A stretch of 64,000 nucleotides of DNA from NORP110 sp051251595 (GTDB lineage: Bacteria > Pseudomonadota > Alphaproteobacteria > Rhodobacterales > Rhodobacteraceae). How positions within the stretch are numbered: the first letter of the stretch is position 1; every line of letters begins with the position of its first letter. Both the position numbers and the translations under genes were made by a program. The DNA lies in assembly GCA_051251595.1 (NCBI GenBank), contig JBPOFA010000011.1, positions 1 to 64,000 of the forward strand, written 5' to 3'. Positions 41,828-49,828 of the stretch are shown piece after piece. The notes beneath the pieces are model-generated. The model did not search any database, was not told where the DNA came from, and was given only the letters and a program-made list of their open reading frames with translations.

Positions 41828-42823
41828 TTAGGCCACAGCTGCCCTTGATGCGGGAAAGGTCACGACAACATTTCCCTTTTTGTGACCGTTTTCAGCAAAA
41901 TCATACGCATCTGCGATGTGATCGATGGGATAGCTTCGGTCAATGACCGGCTTGTATGGACCGGCGGTTGTCATCGACAATAGATGTTCCAGATCGCTCT
42001 TTTGCTCTGCTGCGGGGCGCAGACCCGTCGCTGCAAAAACCGCCTTTTTGCCCGGAAAAAGAGAGGTGACAAGCATCGCAACCAAAGTGCCGATGCTGAT
42101 ATTGGTGGCCAGAAAAATCCCCTTTGGTTTAAGCACGCGGCGCGCGGCGCGAAAGGAAGACTTTCCACTGACATCGAACACCACGTCAAAGCTCCGGTCG
42201 AGCGCGGTGAAATCCTGTTGGGCGTAATCTATCGTGACATCTGCGCCGATTGATTTGACGAAAGACATGTTCTGCCCGCTGCTCACGGCGGTGACGTCTG
42301 CCCCGAAATGCTTGGCCAGTTGAACCGCTGCAATCCCGACCGCCCCGGAAGCGCCGTTGATCAGAATAGATTGGCCGGGCCTCAGATGGCCGTGGTCGCG
42401 AAGAAACGGCAGGGCGGTCAACCCTCCGCCGCTGATCGCCACGGCCTGCGTATCTGTTATCTGTGCTGGCAATTTTATTTGGGCGCCATCCTCGGGCAGC
42501 ACCACATATTCCGCATGTGCCCCCATTCCGCTTTTGGTCGCGGCAAGGATCCGATCCCCTTTGCGATAGCGCGTTACCCCTTGGCCCACCTCCTGCACCG
42601 TTCCGGCAAGCTCTGCCCCAAGCACGCGGTTCTTGGGTTTGAAAACCCCGGTATAGAGCCGGGCAGCCCAAGGCGTACCTTTGCGAAAGGCAAGGTCTAC
42701 TGCGGTGACAGTTGTCGCGCCGACTTTAACCAATATCTCATTTGGGCCCGGTACGGGGCGGGGGATGTCGTTGATTTCTAGCACGTCAACGGTTCCGTAA
42801 TCTGTGTATTCGACGGCTTTCAT
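41828..42823 (-). CDS. MDR-family NAD(P)-dependent oxidoreductase (quinone oxidoreductase-like)
   Basis: 331 residues from the ATG at 42823 (Met-Lys-Ala-Val-Glu-Tyr). The GroES-like N-domain lacks the zinc cysteines. The Rossmann domain has Gly-Ala-Ser-Gly-Ala-Val-Gly-Ile-Ala-Ala-Val-Gln-Leu-Ala near residue 150, and Val-Val-Val-Thr-Phe is at the end. Such enzymes reduce quinones or enones with NADPH. It is cotranscribed with the DUF4386 gene upstream (37-base gap), and the pair diverges from a LysR regulator. Confidence 0.88.
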   Translation of the reverse strand: MKAVEYTDYGTVDVLEINDIPRPVPGPNEILVKVGATTVTAVDLAFRKGTPWAARLYTGVFKPKNRVLGAELAGTVQEVGQGVTRYRKGDRILAATKSGMGAHAEYVVLPEDGAQIKLPAQITDTQAVAISGGGLTALPFLRDHGHLRPGQSILINGASGAVGIAAVQLAKHFGADVTAVSSGQNMSFVKSIGADVTIDYAQQDFTALDRSFDVVFDVSGKSSFRAARRVLKPKGIFLATNISIGTLVAMLVTSLFPGKKAVFAATGLRPAAEQKSDLEHLLSMTTAGPYKPVIDRSYPIDHIADAYDFAENGHKKGNVVVTFPASRAAVA

Positions 42824-42860
42824 GGCCTGTCCTTTCAAGGAATAAGGTCGGGAAACGGGG

Positions 42861-43568
42861 TTACTTCGGCGCAGCTGCGCCCTTGATCAAAAGCCACAGG
42901 GCAAATGACAGCTCTGCTATGACAACGATGGCCAAAAGGATGTTCTTGCCCAGGACCAAGGCCGGGATGTCCGGAAACAGGAAAACTTGCAGTGTTTCAA
43001 CGATGTAGCCGAATGACCCAATCATCATCAAAACACCCAACAAGCGGGCAAACGCACCGGATTTCAAAACCAACCAACCCAGGATCAACAAGTGGATCCC
43101 GAAAAACAGCCCCCAAATGTAAACGCCATTTTGGTGGATCTGGTTGAACAGCAGGCTCAGCGCGTCAAGTTGCGCGCGGTTAAACGCTGCAAACGCACCG
43201 CCGCCCTTGGCCAGTGACAAGGATGCGAGCTTAAGGGCTAGGTTAACGCCCATAACAATGGCCATCGAAATCCGGGCCAAGGCCGCAATCAGGGACAGCG
43301 TCGGGTTGACCTGTTTGAACATCATATACAGCAGCGCCGTTGCTGCCAGCTCTGCGATCATGACGATCATATCGCCCGCAATGCCCAGCCGGACCATCCC
43401 GGAATGGGTCACAAAATTATGGACCGTCGCGGCTGCGTCGCCTGTGACATTAAGCGCTGCGGGCAAGTATCCCATGGAATACCCACCTGCGACGGCAATG
43501 ATAAGGTAAAGCGCCCCTGCGGGGCGGGCCAGCTGTTCAAGCAGCGGACGTTGTAGTTCTGCGTACAT
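42861..43568 (-). CDS. DUF4386 family membrane protein
   Basis: 235 residues with about six hydrophobic helices, beginning Leu-Tyr-Leu-Ile-Ile-Ala-Val-Ala-Gly-Gly-Tyr-Ser after a short polar start and including Val-Tyr-Ile-Trp-Gly-Leu-Phe-Phe-Gly-Ile-His near residue 160. The family has no established function. It precedes the MDR oxidoreductase gene in a two-gene unit divergent from LysR, which suggests both answer to the same signal. Confidence 0.83.
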   Translation of the reverse strand: MYAELQRPLLEQLARPAGALYLIIAVAGGYSMGYLPAALNVTGDAAATVHNFVTHSGMVRLGIAGDMIVMIAELAATALLYMMFKQVNPTLSLIAALARISMAIVMGVNLALKLASLSLAKGGGAFAAFNRAQLDALSLLFNQIHQNGVYIWGLFFGIHLLILGWLVLKSGAFARLLGVLMMIGSFGYIVETLQVFLFPDIPALVLGKNILLAIVVIAELSFALWLLIKGAAAPK

Positions 43569-43708
43569 TTTGCGTCCTTTCTTAAGACAAGCGTCAACGG
43601 GGCACCGACAGCAGCGCTGCGGCGTTCAATATCTTGCCCGGCGCGTCAAGTTGGCCGGGGCAATTGGGCGAGTACGCATGAGATAGAGCAGGGGCGGTTC
43701 TATTTAAA

Positions 43709-43736
43709 TTGACCAAATACTGCGTTCTGATATGCA
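43709..43736 (+). promoter_or_regulatory. Probable promoter of the lysR-type gene
   Basis: TTGACC (43709-43714) and TATGCA (43731-43736) are separated by 16 bases. The -10 element overlaps an upstream in-frame ATG at 43732, so that ATG would not be transcribed. Transcription would begin within about one or two bases of the ATG at 43744, suggesting a leaderless message. Confidence 0.45.
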
Positions 43737-43743
43737 TTTATGC

Positions 43744-44637
43744 ATGGATTGGCGTTCGGTGAAATTTGACTGGAACCGTGCAAGGGCATTTCTTGTCACG
43801 GCAGAAGAAGGCTCGCTTTCGGCGGCGGCCCGTGCGCTTGGCATGGCGCAGCCAACCTTGGGGCGGCAGGTCGATGCGCTGGAACAGGAACTTGGTCTGG
43901 CCTTGTTTGAGCGGGCAGGGCGTGGGGTCACGCTGACCCCCGGCGGGCTGGAATTGCTGGAACATGTCCGTGCCATGGGCGATGCTGCGACGCGGGTATC
44001 TTTGGTGGCGGCGGGGCAAACAGACTCCATCGAGGGCGAGGTGCTGATTGCAGCCAGCGAACTATACGCAGCGCATATTCTTCCGCCCATTGTCGCCAAA
44101 CTTCGACAACAGCAGCCCGGCATCCGGCTAGAGCTTGTTGCCGCAAATACCCCAAGCGATCTGCGCCGCCGTGAGGCCGACATCGCGATCCGCAATTTCC
44201 GCCCGGCAGAGCCGGATTTGATCGCGCGCAAGATCGCCGACGCAAAGGCGCGGCTTTATGCGTCGCCAAACTATCTGGATCGGCTTGGCCCGCCCAAGAC
44301 GGCCTATGACCTGCGGCAGGCAGAGTTCATCAGCCTGGGCGATACCGCGCCGATGATAGCGGCGCTCAATGGTTTGGGATTGAACATCACAGATGGCAAT
44401 TTCCCGGTGACCGCAGAAAACCATCTGGTGATGTGGGCGATGGTTAAGGCTGGATTGGGAATAGGGGTTGTTGATGCGACGGTCGGGGATGCTGATCCGG
44501 ACGTGGTTCAGGTGTTGCCAGACCTGGAACCCATCCTGTTTCCGGTCTGGCTGGTGGCGCATCGCGACCTGAATACAAGCCGCCGCATCAGAATGGTGTT
44601 CGACCTGATTGCAGAAGAACTGTCCTCTATGCGCTAG
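43744..44637 (+). CDS. LysR family transcriptional regulator
   Basis: 297 residues from the ATG at 43744; an ATG four codons earlier lies inside the predicted -10 element. The N-terminal winged helix-turn-helix has Asn-Arg-Ala-Arg-Ala-Phe-Leu-Val-Thr-Ala-Glu-Glu-Gly-Ser, then Ala-Ala-Arg-Ala-Leu-Gly-Met-Ala-Gln-Pro-Thr-Leu-Gly-Arg-Gln. The LysR substrate-binding domain follows from about residue 90. It is divergent from the DUF4386/MDR unit and probably activates or represses it; the 175-base gap would contain the binding sites. Confidence 0.92.
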   Translation: MDWRSVKFDWNRARAFLVTAEEGSLSAAARALGMAQPTLGRQVDALEQELGLALFERAGRGVTLTPGGLELLEHVRAMGDAATRVSLVAAGQTDSIEGEVLIAASELYAAHILPPIVAKLRQQQPGIRLELVAANTPSDLRRREADIAIRNFRPAEPDLIARKIADAKARLYASPNYLDRLGPPKTAYDLRQAEFISLGDTAPMIAALNGLGLNITDGNFPVTAENHLVMWAMVKAGLGIGVVDATVGDADPDVVQVLPDLEPILFPVWLVAHRDLNTSRRIRMVFDLIAEELSSMR

Positions 44638-44935
44638 ATTGGGGCAACAGGGGCCCGGGTTACAGATTTGGTCTGCTTCGGCGGCCGTGTGCCTTCTGGT
44701 CTGATCTTTACGCCGTCCCGCAAACGGGCCTTTGTGACCGTCAGAACCTCGTTCTGGTGAAAGCAGTGCAATTTATGGGAAGCACGCCTACGTCACAAAT
44801 GTGTACGATCTTTGCACAATTGGCTTCTCGTTAATTCCTTCTTGGGACAATTACGGTTCCGACGTCATTCTTTGAATTGTTTCCAAATCATTTACGAAAC
44901 GAAATGCCAGTTACATTGGTTCCTGAAATGGTCGG

Positions 44936-44956
44936 AAACAAAAATTATTTTTGTTT
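44936..44956. repeat. 21-bp perfect AT-rich palindrome
   Basis: AAACAAAAAT and ATTTTTGTTT flank a single T. It lies in the gene-free stretch upstream of the asparagine synthase gene. It could be a protein-binding site or a weak hairpin; the lack of a G/C core argues against a strong terminator. Confidence 0.5.
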
Positions 44957-45072
44957 TGGGGAATTGTAGAGATAAACAATCCACATGTGACACAAAGGCG
45001 GAGGCCCATGATTTCATGAGATGACGAATTCTATGATCTAACTATCAGTATATATTTGGTGTGACGTGAGTT

Positions 45073-45088
45073 TTTCTAAAGACTTAGA
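45073..45088 (+). promoter_or_regulatory. Copy 1 of shared palindromic element upstream of asparagine synthase
   Basis: TTTCTAAAGACTTAGA is identical over 16 bases to 54181-54196. In the second copy the symmetry extends to TTTCTAA/TTAGAAA; here the core CTAA/TTAG is kept. It lies about 390 bases before the asnB start codon, so it is either distal to the promoter or marks an upstream start site. Confidence 0.45.
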
Positions 45089-45330
45089 CGGTGTCACTAA
45101 ACAAATTCACCGATGAATTGATGTTGAACACGTCGTCTCGCATAAGTTTACAGCCTCGTTCCATTCAGGATGAAGTTTGGATTTTTTCTGCGAAATTAAC
45201 AATCAGTCGCAATCGTGAGAATTGGGCGAAAGCGCAGGTCTTAGGAGATGATCTATGGGGGCGAGGGCCGTTTTTTTGTGCATGTACGATGCCGATTCAG
45301 TCAAGATCCTAGTGTCCAATGTTTCTGAAA

Positions 45331-45349
45331 GAAAATGATAATGATTAGG
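45331..45349 (+). promoter_or_regulatory. Fur-box-like sequence
   Basis: GAAAATGATAATGATTAGG matches 15 of 19 positions of the classical GATAATGATAATCATTATC iron box. It is 129 bases upstream of the asparagine synthase start. Alphaproteobacterial Fur/Mur and Irr proteins often use other motifs, so the significance is uncertain in AT-rich DNA. Confidence 0.25.
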
Positions 45350-45477
45350 TGGCTGGGAAGCAGTTTTACTATACGTTGGCTAGGAGAAATCATTGCCGAA
45401 GCTAAAGCCGTCTCGGACGGAATCCAATCGCCTATGTCAAAGGGCGACTTGTAACAATTAAGGAATGTTGAGTTAAT

Positions 45478-47382
45478 ATGTGCGGAATTTGCGGAATTAT
45501 GCAGCTTGGGTCAGGCAAAGGCGATGCGAATGATTCATTGATCAAGGCCATGACTGACACGCTTGCCCATAGAGGGCCAAGTGACCACGGAATCTGGACG
45601 CAGAACGGCTTGGCATTGGGCCACAGGCGCCTCTCAGTTATTGACCTTTCGGATGCCGGGCACCAGCCTATGACGAATGAAGATGGCACCGTTGTTATCG
45701 TTTTCAATGGGGAAATCTACAACTTCCGAGAGTTAAAGGAAAAATACAAACTCGTTGAGCGCGGGCATGTGTTTAAGTCAAAAACCGACACAGAAGTCTT
45801 GGTGCACCTTTTCGAAGAGATTGGGCTGGACATGATTAGCGAACTAAACGGAATGTTCTCGTTCGCGATTTGGGATGGTAGGAATGGGCGCTTGCATTTG
45901 GCCCGTGACAGGTACGGGATCAAGCCGCTTTTTTATCAGCAGGACGAAGATCATTTTAGGTTTGGGTCTGAAATAAAGGCGATTATCGCTGATGAAAGAT
46001 TTGAGCGCAAAGTATCTATGCAGGCGCTTCATGATTTCATGACTTTCAACTATGTTCCCGGTACTCAGACTGCTTTCGAAGGCGTTTACAAAGTTCAACC
46101 TGGTCACTTCATGACCGTTTGTGGCGACGGGACGGTTGAACATACTAGGTACTGGGACCTTGATTTTACTGTAGATGAAAAAATGACGGAACAGGAAGCG
46201 GTTGAGGGAGCTTCTAAAGCAATGGATCGTGCTCTTCGTCGAAGATTGATTGCTGACGTGCCAATCGGAGTCTTTCTATCTGGCGGTTTGGATTCAAGTA
46301 CTATTGTCGCGCTGATGGCAGAACATGTGAGCGAACCGATTCACACCTATTCGGTCGGATTTGAGGACCAAAGCTTTAATGAATTGCCTTTCGCTAGAAT
46401 TGTTGCCGATGAATTTAATACGATTCACCGGGAGGTCACCATCACGGCGGGCATGGTGAAAGATCTATTGCCAAAATATTTGACCTACATTGATGAGCCC
46501 TATGGAGACGGATCTGCAATCCCGACTTATTATGTGAGTGAGTTGGCCAAGGATGAAGTTGTTGTTGTCCTTTCCGGAGAAGGTGGCGACGAGACTTTTG
46601 CAGGCTATGATACTTATGCAGCGCATCGCGCGTATATGAGAGCCCGGAAAATACCGGCCTTTATTCGAAATTCCATTCTCGTTCCGCTTGCAAATCTTTT
46701 GCCTGTGTCAGACAAAAAATTGAGCTTCGAATTTAAGTTGAAGCGGTTCTTAGGTGGGCTGGATCTTAAGCCAGAGGCAGCCCATTTATGGTGGCGCATC
46801 GTATTGGATGAAGAGCAAAAACAAGGTCTCTATCGTTCGGATGCTGTAAAAGGGGACGTTTTGAAGGAATCGGGCCGTCACTTTGACATAGCCAGCAAAC
46901 GATCAAACGCAAAGGATGTTTTTTCGAAGCTAATGTACATTGATTCAACCGTCTTCATGCCTGATGATCTTATGATCAAGAACGACAGAATGACGATGGC
47001 GCATTCCTTAGAGGCCCGTGTTCCGTTCACAGATCCTGAACTTACGAGATTCATGGGGTCGGTCCCTCCGCGCTTCAAAATGAAGGGCGGTAAGAAGAAG
47101 CACATAATGCGAGAGGCTATGAAGGGGAAGCTTCCAGATTCCATCATTAACAAGAAAAAAGTTGGGCTGGAAATGCCATATTCAAAATGGTTGAAAACGG
47201 AACTTAACGAATTAATGATGGACTATCTCGGGAGAGAAAACCTCGAAAAAGTTGGGATATTTAAGCCTGAGCCCATACAAATGCTAATTGATGATCACGT
47301 GTCTGGAAAACGCGACAACGGCCGGCCGTTATGGGGGTTACTCAATTTCATGATGTGGCACAGGATTTACATCGAAAACTAA
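45478..47382 (+). CDS. asnB: Asparagine synthase (glutamine-hydrolysing)
   Basis: 634 residues. The N-terminal Cys2 begins the class II glutaminase domain (Met-Cys-Gly-Ile-Cys-Gly-Ile), with Leu-Ala-His-Arg-Gly-Pro near residue 30 and Asn-Gly-Glu-Ile-Tyr-Asn near residue 78. The synthetase domain has the PP-loop Phe-Leu-Ser-Gly-Gly-Leu-Asp-Ser-Ser near residue 265 and Leu-Ser-Gly-Glu-Gly-Gly-Asp-Glu. Members make asparagine from aspartate, ATP and glutamine; in glycan clusters they often amidate uronic acids or similar groups. It is encoded in visibly AT-rich DNA next to GtrA and glycan genes, suggesting acquisition by transfer and a role in surface-glycan synthesis. Confidence 0.93.
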   Translation: MCGICGIMQLGSGKGDANDSLIKAMTDTLAHRGPSDHGIWTQNGLALGHRRLSVIDLSDAGHQPMTNEDGTVVIVFNGEIYNFRELKEKYKLVERGHVFKSKTDTEVLVHLFEEIGLDMISELNGMFSFAIWDGRNGRLHLARDRYGIKPLFYQQDEDHFRFGSEIKAIIADERFERKVSMQALHDFMTFNYVPGTQTAFEGVYKVQPGHFMTVCGDGTVEHTRYWDLDFTVDEKMTEQEAVEGASKAMDRALRRRLIADVPIGVFLSGGLDSSTIVALMAEHVSEPIHTYSVGFEDQSFNELPFARIVADEFNTIHREVTITAGMVKDLLPKYLTYIDEPYGDGSAIPTYYVSELAKDEVVVVLSGEGGDETFAGYDTYAAHRAYMRARKIPAFIRNSILVPLANLLPVSDKKLSFEFKLKRFLGGLDLKPEAAHLWWRIVLDEEQKQGLYRSDAVKGDVLKESGRHFDIASKRSNAKDVFSKLMYIDSTVFMPDDLMIKNDRMTMAHSLEARVPFTDPELTRFMGSVPPRFKMKGGKKKHIMREAMKGKLPDSIINKKKVGLEMPYSKWLKTELNELMMDYLGRENLEKVGIFKPEPIQMLIDDHVSGKRDNGRPLWGLLNFMMWHRIYIEN

Positions 47383-47426
47383 CACGAAAAACGTATTTGG
47401 TGTTGAAGAGTTTTCATTTGCAAAAG

Positions 47427-47831
47427 TCAGTTGTTTTTATTGAAAACCCAAATAGTCGAAATAATGTAACTGACGATGAACGAGAGGGCTATTGACACCA
47501 ACAATACGATCCAAAAAGGCAAAGCGGTTGAAAAATCGAGCAGTGCCACACTCGCCAACCTGGCGACCAATGACGTCGAAACAGCTACCATATACTTGCA
47601 ATATCCCAAAAGTGTTATTGGTCTTCTTTCGGGGGTTGCATAAGTAAATAAAGAATGGCCGCAATAATTAGCCACGGTGCCCAGTAGGAATCCCAAGGCA
47701 GATGCTGGAATGCTTGGAAGACCGAAAAAGCCCTTTGCTAAGAGCGCCATGCAAACATCGACGGCCATGCCTACGACGCTTACTGAAAAAAATCTAGAAA
47801 ACGTGCCGGCGTCGGACAGTCTTGATCCCAT
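47427..47831 (-). CDS. GtrA family membrane protein
   Basis: 134 residues with four hydrophobic helices and the family opening Phe-Ser-Arg-Phe-Phe-Ser-Val-Ser-Val-Val-Gly-Met-Ala-Val-Asp, plus Asn-Tyr-Cys-Gly-His-Ser-Leu-Phe-Thr-Tyr near residue 62 and Trp-Val-Phe-Asn at the end. GtrA proteins are thought to flip undecaprenyl-phosphate-linked sugars across the inner membrane, working with a GT2 that makes the lipid-linked sugar and a GT-C transferase. Candidates for both partners are encoded further on (54246-55160 and 62899-64000). It lies in the AT-rich block, convergent with asnB. Confidence 0.88.
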   Translation of the reverse strand: MGSRLSDAGTFSRFFSVSVVGMAVDVCMALLAKGFFGLPSIPASALGFLLGTVANYCGHSLFTYATPERRPITLLGYCKYMVAVSTSLVARLASVALLDFSTALPFWIVLLVSIALSFIVSYIISTIWVFNKNN

Positions 47832-48334
47832 TGTTTTTCGCCCTTATCAAATAATGTAAAGTACATAGCTGAATACAAAAAGTTGGCCACAAAAATCTGT
47901 ATTTTTATCCTTCTGTTATGATAACTTGTGCCAATTACCGCTCCCAGTTCAACAGGCAACATATCGCAGCCGAACCCGTCGCTAAGTTTCGAAGGGGGCC
48001 GTTTTGGAATTCTTCCTTCCGCTTCAGTTACGTATTGAATGATGCGTCTGGCAAAAAACCGTAACAGATCAAGCTAAAGTCATTTGGAAATGGCGGGCGT
48101 CTCATAGAGCCAGGTCTGTCTTGCAAGCACGTCGGTGGCTCGATTTGCTGTGAGGCCGGCTAGTACAATAATTATCGAGAGATCTGGTGCAATTGGGGGC
48201 AATAAGACAGATCCAATTTGGAATAATCCTTCATGAAGTCACAACAATTCGGAATGCCGCCCGGGATTGTTGCTTAATCCACTTTTTTGTCCCGAATTCC
48301 GTGCGTTACCACATCATATTGATCATAGTGCCTT
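47832..48334. other. Gene-free 503-base divergent region
   Basis: This AT-rich stretch lies between the divergent GtrA and dehydratase-homologue genes. I see no frame with family resemblance, no RNA gene and no strong promoter pair. It should hold the promoters of both genes. Confidence 0.5.
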
Positions 48335-49420
48335 TTGTTATTTTACACTAGGGTTGATGAATTGACACCGGAATTCTGGAAAGAAAGACGAGTTCTTGTA
48401 ACAGGGCACACTGGATTCATCGGGGCGTGGCTGTGTGTTTGGCTGCGCCAAATGGGCGCAACTGTGAGCGGCTTTTCCAAAGAGCCAAAAGGCGATCCAA
48501 ACCTATGGACTTCTTTAGGCTTGTCCGACGTCCACCATTATATTGGTGATGTCAGCAACATTATGTCAGTTGAGGATGTTCTGGCACGCGAACGCCCTGA
48601 AATCGTGTTTCATCTTGCTGGCGAGGCTTCGGTTGGGCGGGCATTCCTCAATCCTGCAGAAACGTTTCTTACAAACATCATGGGATCGGTGTCTTTGCTC
48701 GACGCGATTTCACGGACACCGGCTGTGCGTGCCTGTGTGGTTGGAAGTTCTAAATGGCGACAACAAGGCCCGATTGGGAGCTCGATTCCCGGGCGATCGT
48801 CGAGTCTTTTTTCCACATCCATCGATGCAGCTGAAACCGTGGTGGGCGCCATGCGCGACTGCTATTTTTCAGATATTGAGGGCGGGAGCGATTGTCGCGT
48901 GGCGATTGCACGTGCTGGAAATGTCATCGGTGGGGGGGACTGGGCTGAAAATCGTGTTGTACCTGATATTGTGCGGGGATGTTTCGGGCCAGAGCAAAGT
49001 GTCTTGATCAAAGAACCAAATGCGGTGAAGCCTTGGCAACATGTTTTGGAACCTCTCCGAGGGTATTTGATGCTTGCCGAAGGGTTGGCCTCGGGGTCAG
49101 GAGCCTGGGCGCAGGATTTGGATTTTTTCGGTAAGCCTGACAAAACAAAATCCGTGTTGGCGTTGGCTGATGCTATGGTTGCGAAGCTCGGGTGTGGGTA
49201 TGTCGAAATTGCATCCTCTGAAGTAGAGCCAACTGCGGCCGATGTGTTTGAGCCGGATTTAGACAAATCCGCAAAGTTTGGTTGGATATCACAATTGACT
49301 TTTGATCAAGCGGTGGATCTGACCGGCGCTTGGTATTCAAGCTTGCACAAGGGCGAAGCCCCGATTGAATTGTGCCGCGGGCAAATTGACACATATTTGG
49401 AACTCTGCAATGGACGATGA
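48335..49420 (+). CDS. CDP-glucose 4,6-dehydratase-like SDR protein, catalytic residues replaced
   Basis: 361 residues in the frame from TTG 48335; TTG 48362 is an alternative and no ATG fits. The fold is of the extended SDR nucleotide-sugar type closest to CDP-glucose 4,6-dehydratases: Val-Thr-Gly-His-Thr-Gly-Phe-Ile-Gly-Ala-Trp-Leu near residue 25, His-Leu-Ala-Gly-Glu-Ala-Ser-Val near residue 92, Arg-Ala-Gly-Asn-Val-Ile-Gly-Gly-Gly-Asp-Trp near residue 192 and Lys-Pro-Trp-Gln-His-Val-Leu-Glu-Pro near residue 230. The active site is altered. The expected Tyr-x-x-x-Lys reads Phe159-Ser-Thr-Ser-Ile163, and the Ser-Asp-Lys triad reads Ser-Ser139-Lys140. The frame is intact, so it is probably expressed as a non-catalytic or differently active homologue. 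Confidence 0.82.
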   Translation: MLFYTRVDELTPEFWKERRVLVTGHTGFIGAWLCVWLRQMGATVSGFSKEPKGDPNLWTSLGLSDVHHYIGDVSNIMSVEDVLARERPEIVFHLAGEASVGRAFLNPAETFLTNIMGSVSLLDAISRTPAVRACVVGSSKWRQQGPIGSSIPGRSSSLFSTSIDAAETVVGAMRDCYFSDIEGGSDCRVAIARAGNVIGGGDWAENRVVPDIVRGCFGPEQSVLIKEPNAVKPWQHVLEPLRGYLMLAEGLASGSGAWAQDLDFFGKPDKTKSVLALADAMVAKLGCGYVEIASSEVEPTAADVFEPDLDKSAKFGWISQLTFDQAVDLTGAWYSSLHKGEAPIELCRGQIDTYLELCNGR

Positions 49421-49445
49421 ATGCCGTTACGCCGCGGACGGCATT
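49420..49445 (+). terminator. Hairpin after the dehydratase-homologue gene
   Basis: AATGCCGT (49420-49427) and ACGGCATT (49438-49445) form a perfect 8-bp stem with a 10-base loop, starting on the last base of the stop codon. No clear T-run follows, so it may be a rho-assisted or mRNA-stabilising hairpin. Confidence 0.5.
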
Positions 49446-49828
49446 ATTGGGCTCTCAGGTGCCGCTCTTTGTTTTTATGGGCAGGGCCAGGCAGAAAGCG
49501 TGTTTTTTGCGTAAGGGGGCAAAATTTTCGGCATTGTCTTTGAAAGGTAGAGGTGCGGGACTTGTACGCAGTTGATCCGCATACTTGTTGTTTTACGCAT
49601 TCTCGAGGCGTTGCCATTACATTGTGTACGTTCGAACGTGATTGTTCGAGTTTTGGAAACAGGGTATGATTTTGATCGGAATTTGGTTTCGGAATTGGTA
49701 ATGTGACGTAAGGTCTTGCAAGGGTCGCTTGCAGGCACGTTTTGATGAATTGGTTGGTCTGGTTCTGGTGCAGATGAAAAATGCAGCGCGGGACCGCGGG
49801 AATATGAGTTTAGACAGGAGTTGAGTTG
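49421..49828. other. Gene-free 408-base region with short palindrome
   Basis: After the hairpin, this region shows no plausible gene. It holds the 12-bp perfect palindrome ACGTTCGAACGT at 49628-49639, a possible operator about 190 bases before the methyltransferase gene. Base composition returns towards that of the host near the right end. Confidence 0.5.

Larger units (their letters stand above)
44638..45477. other. Gene-free 840-base region, start of AT-rich block
   Basis: No convincing gene is present. The first 120 bases are GC-rich like the flanking genes; from about 44765 the sequence turns abruptly AT-rich. On the minus strand, 44636-44766 holds an open frame with host-like codons ending at a TAG, possibly the remnant of a cut gene. 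The AT-rich part contains a 21-bp perfect palindrome, a Fur-box-like stretch and the palindromic element shared with 54181-54198, so it is probably the regulatory region of the asparagine synthase gene. Two short frames (44812-45024 and 45091-45312) show no family resemblance. Confidence 0.6.

Noticed and set aside
44812..45312. Two small frames (70 and 73 codons) upstream of asnB
   Set aside because: No ribosome-binding sites, no family resemblance, and they lie in AT-rich DNA with regulatory-looking repeats.
47780..47962. 60-codon minus-strand frame upstream of gtrA
   Set aside because: It overlaps the GtrA start in another frame and shows no hydrophobic or family pattern.
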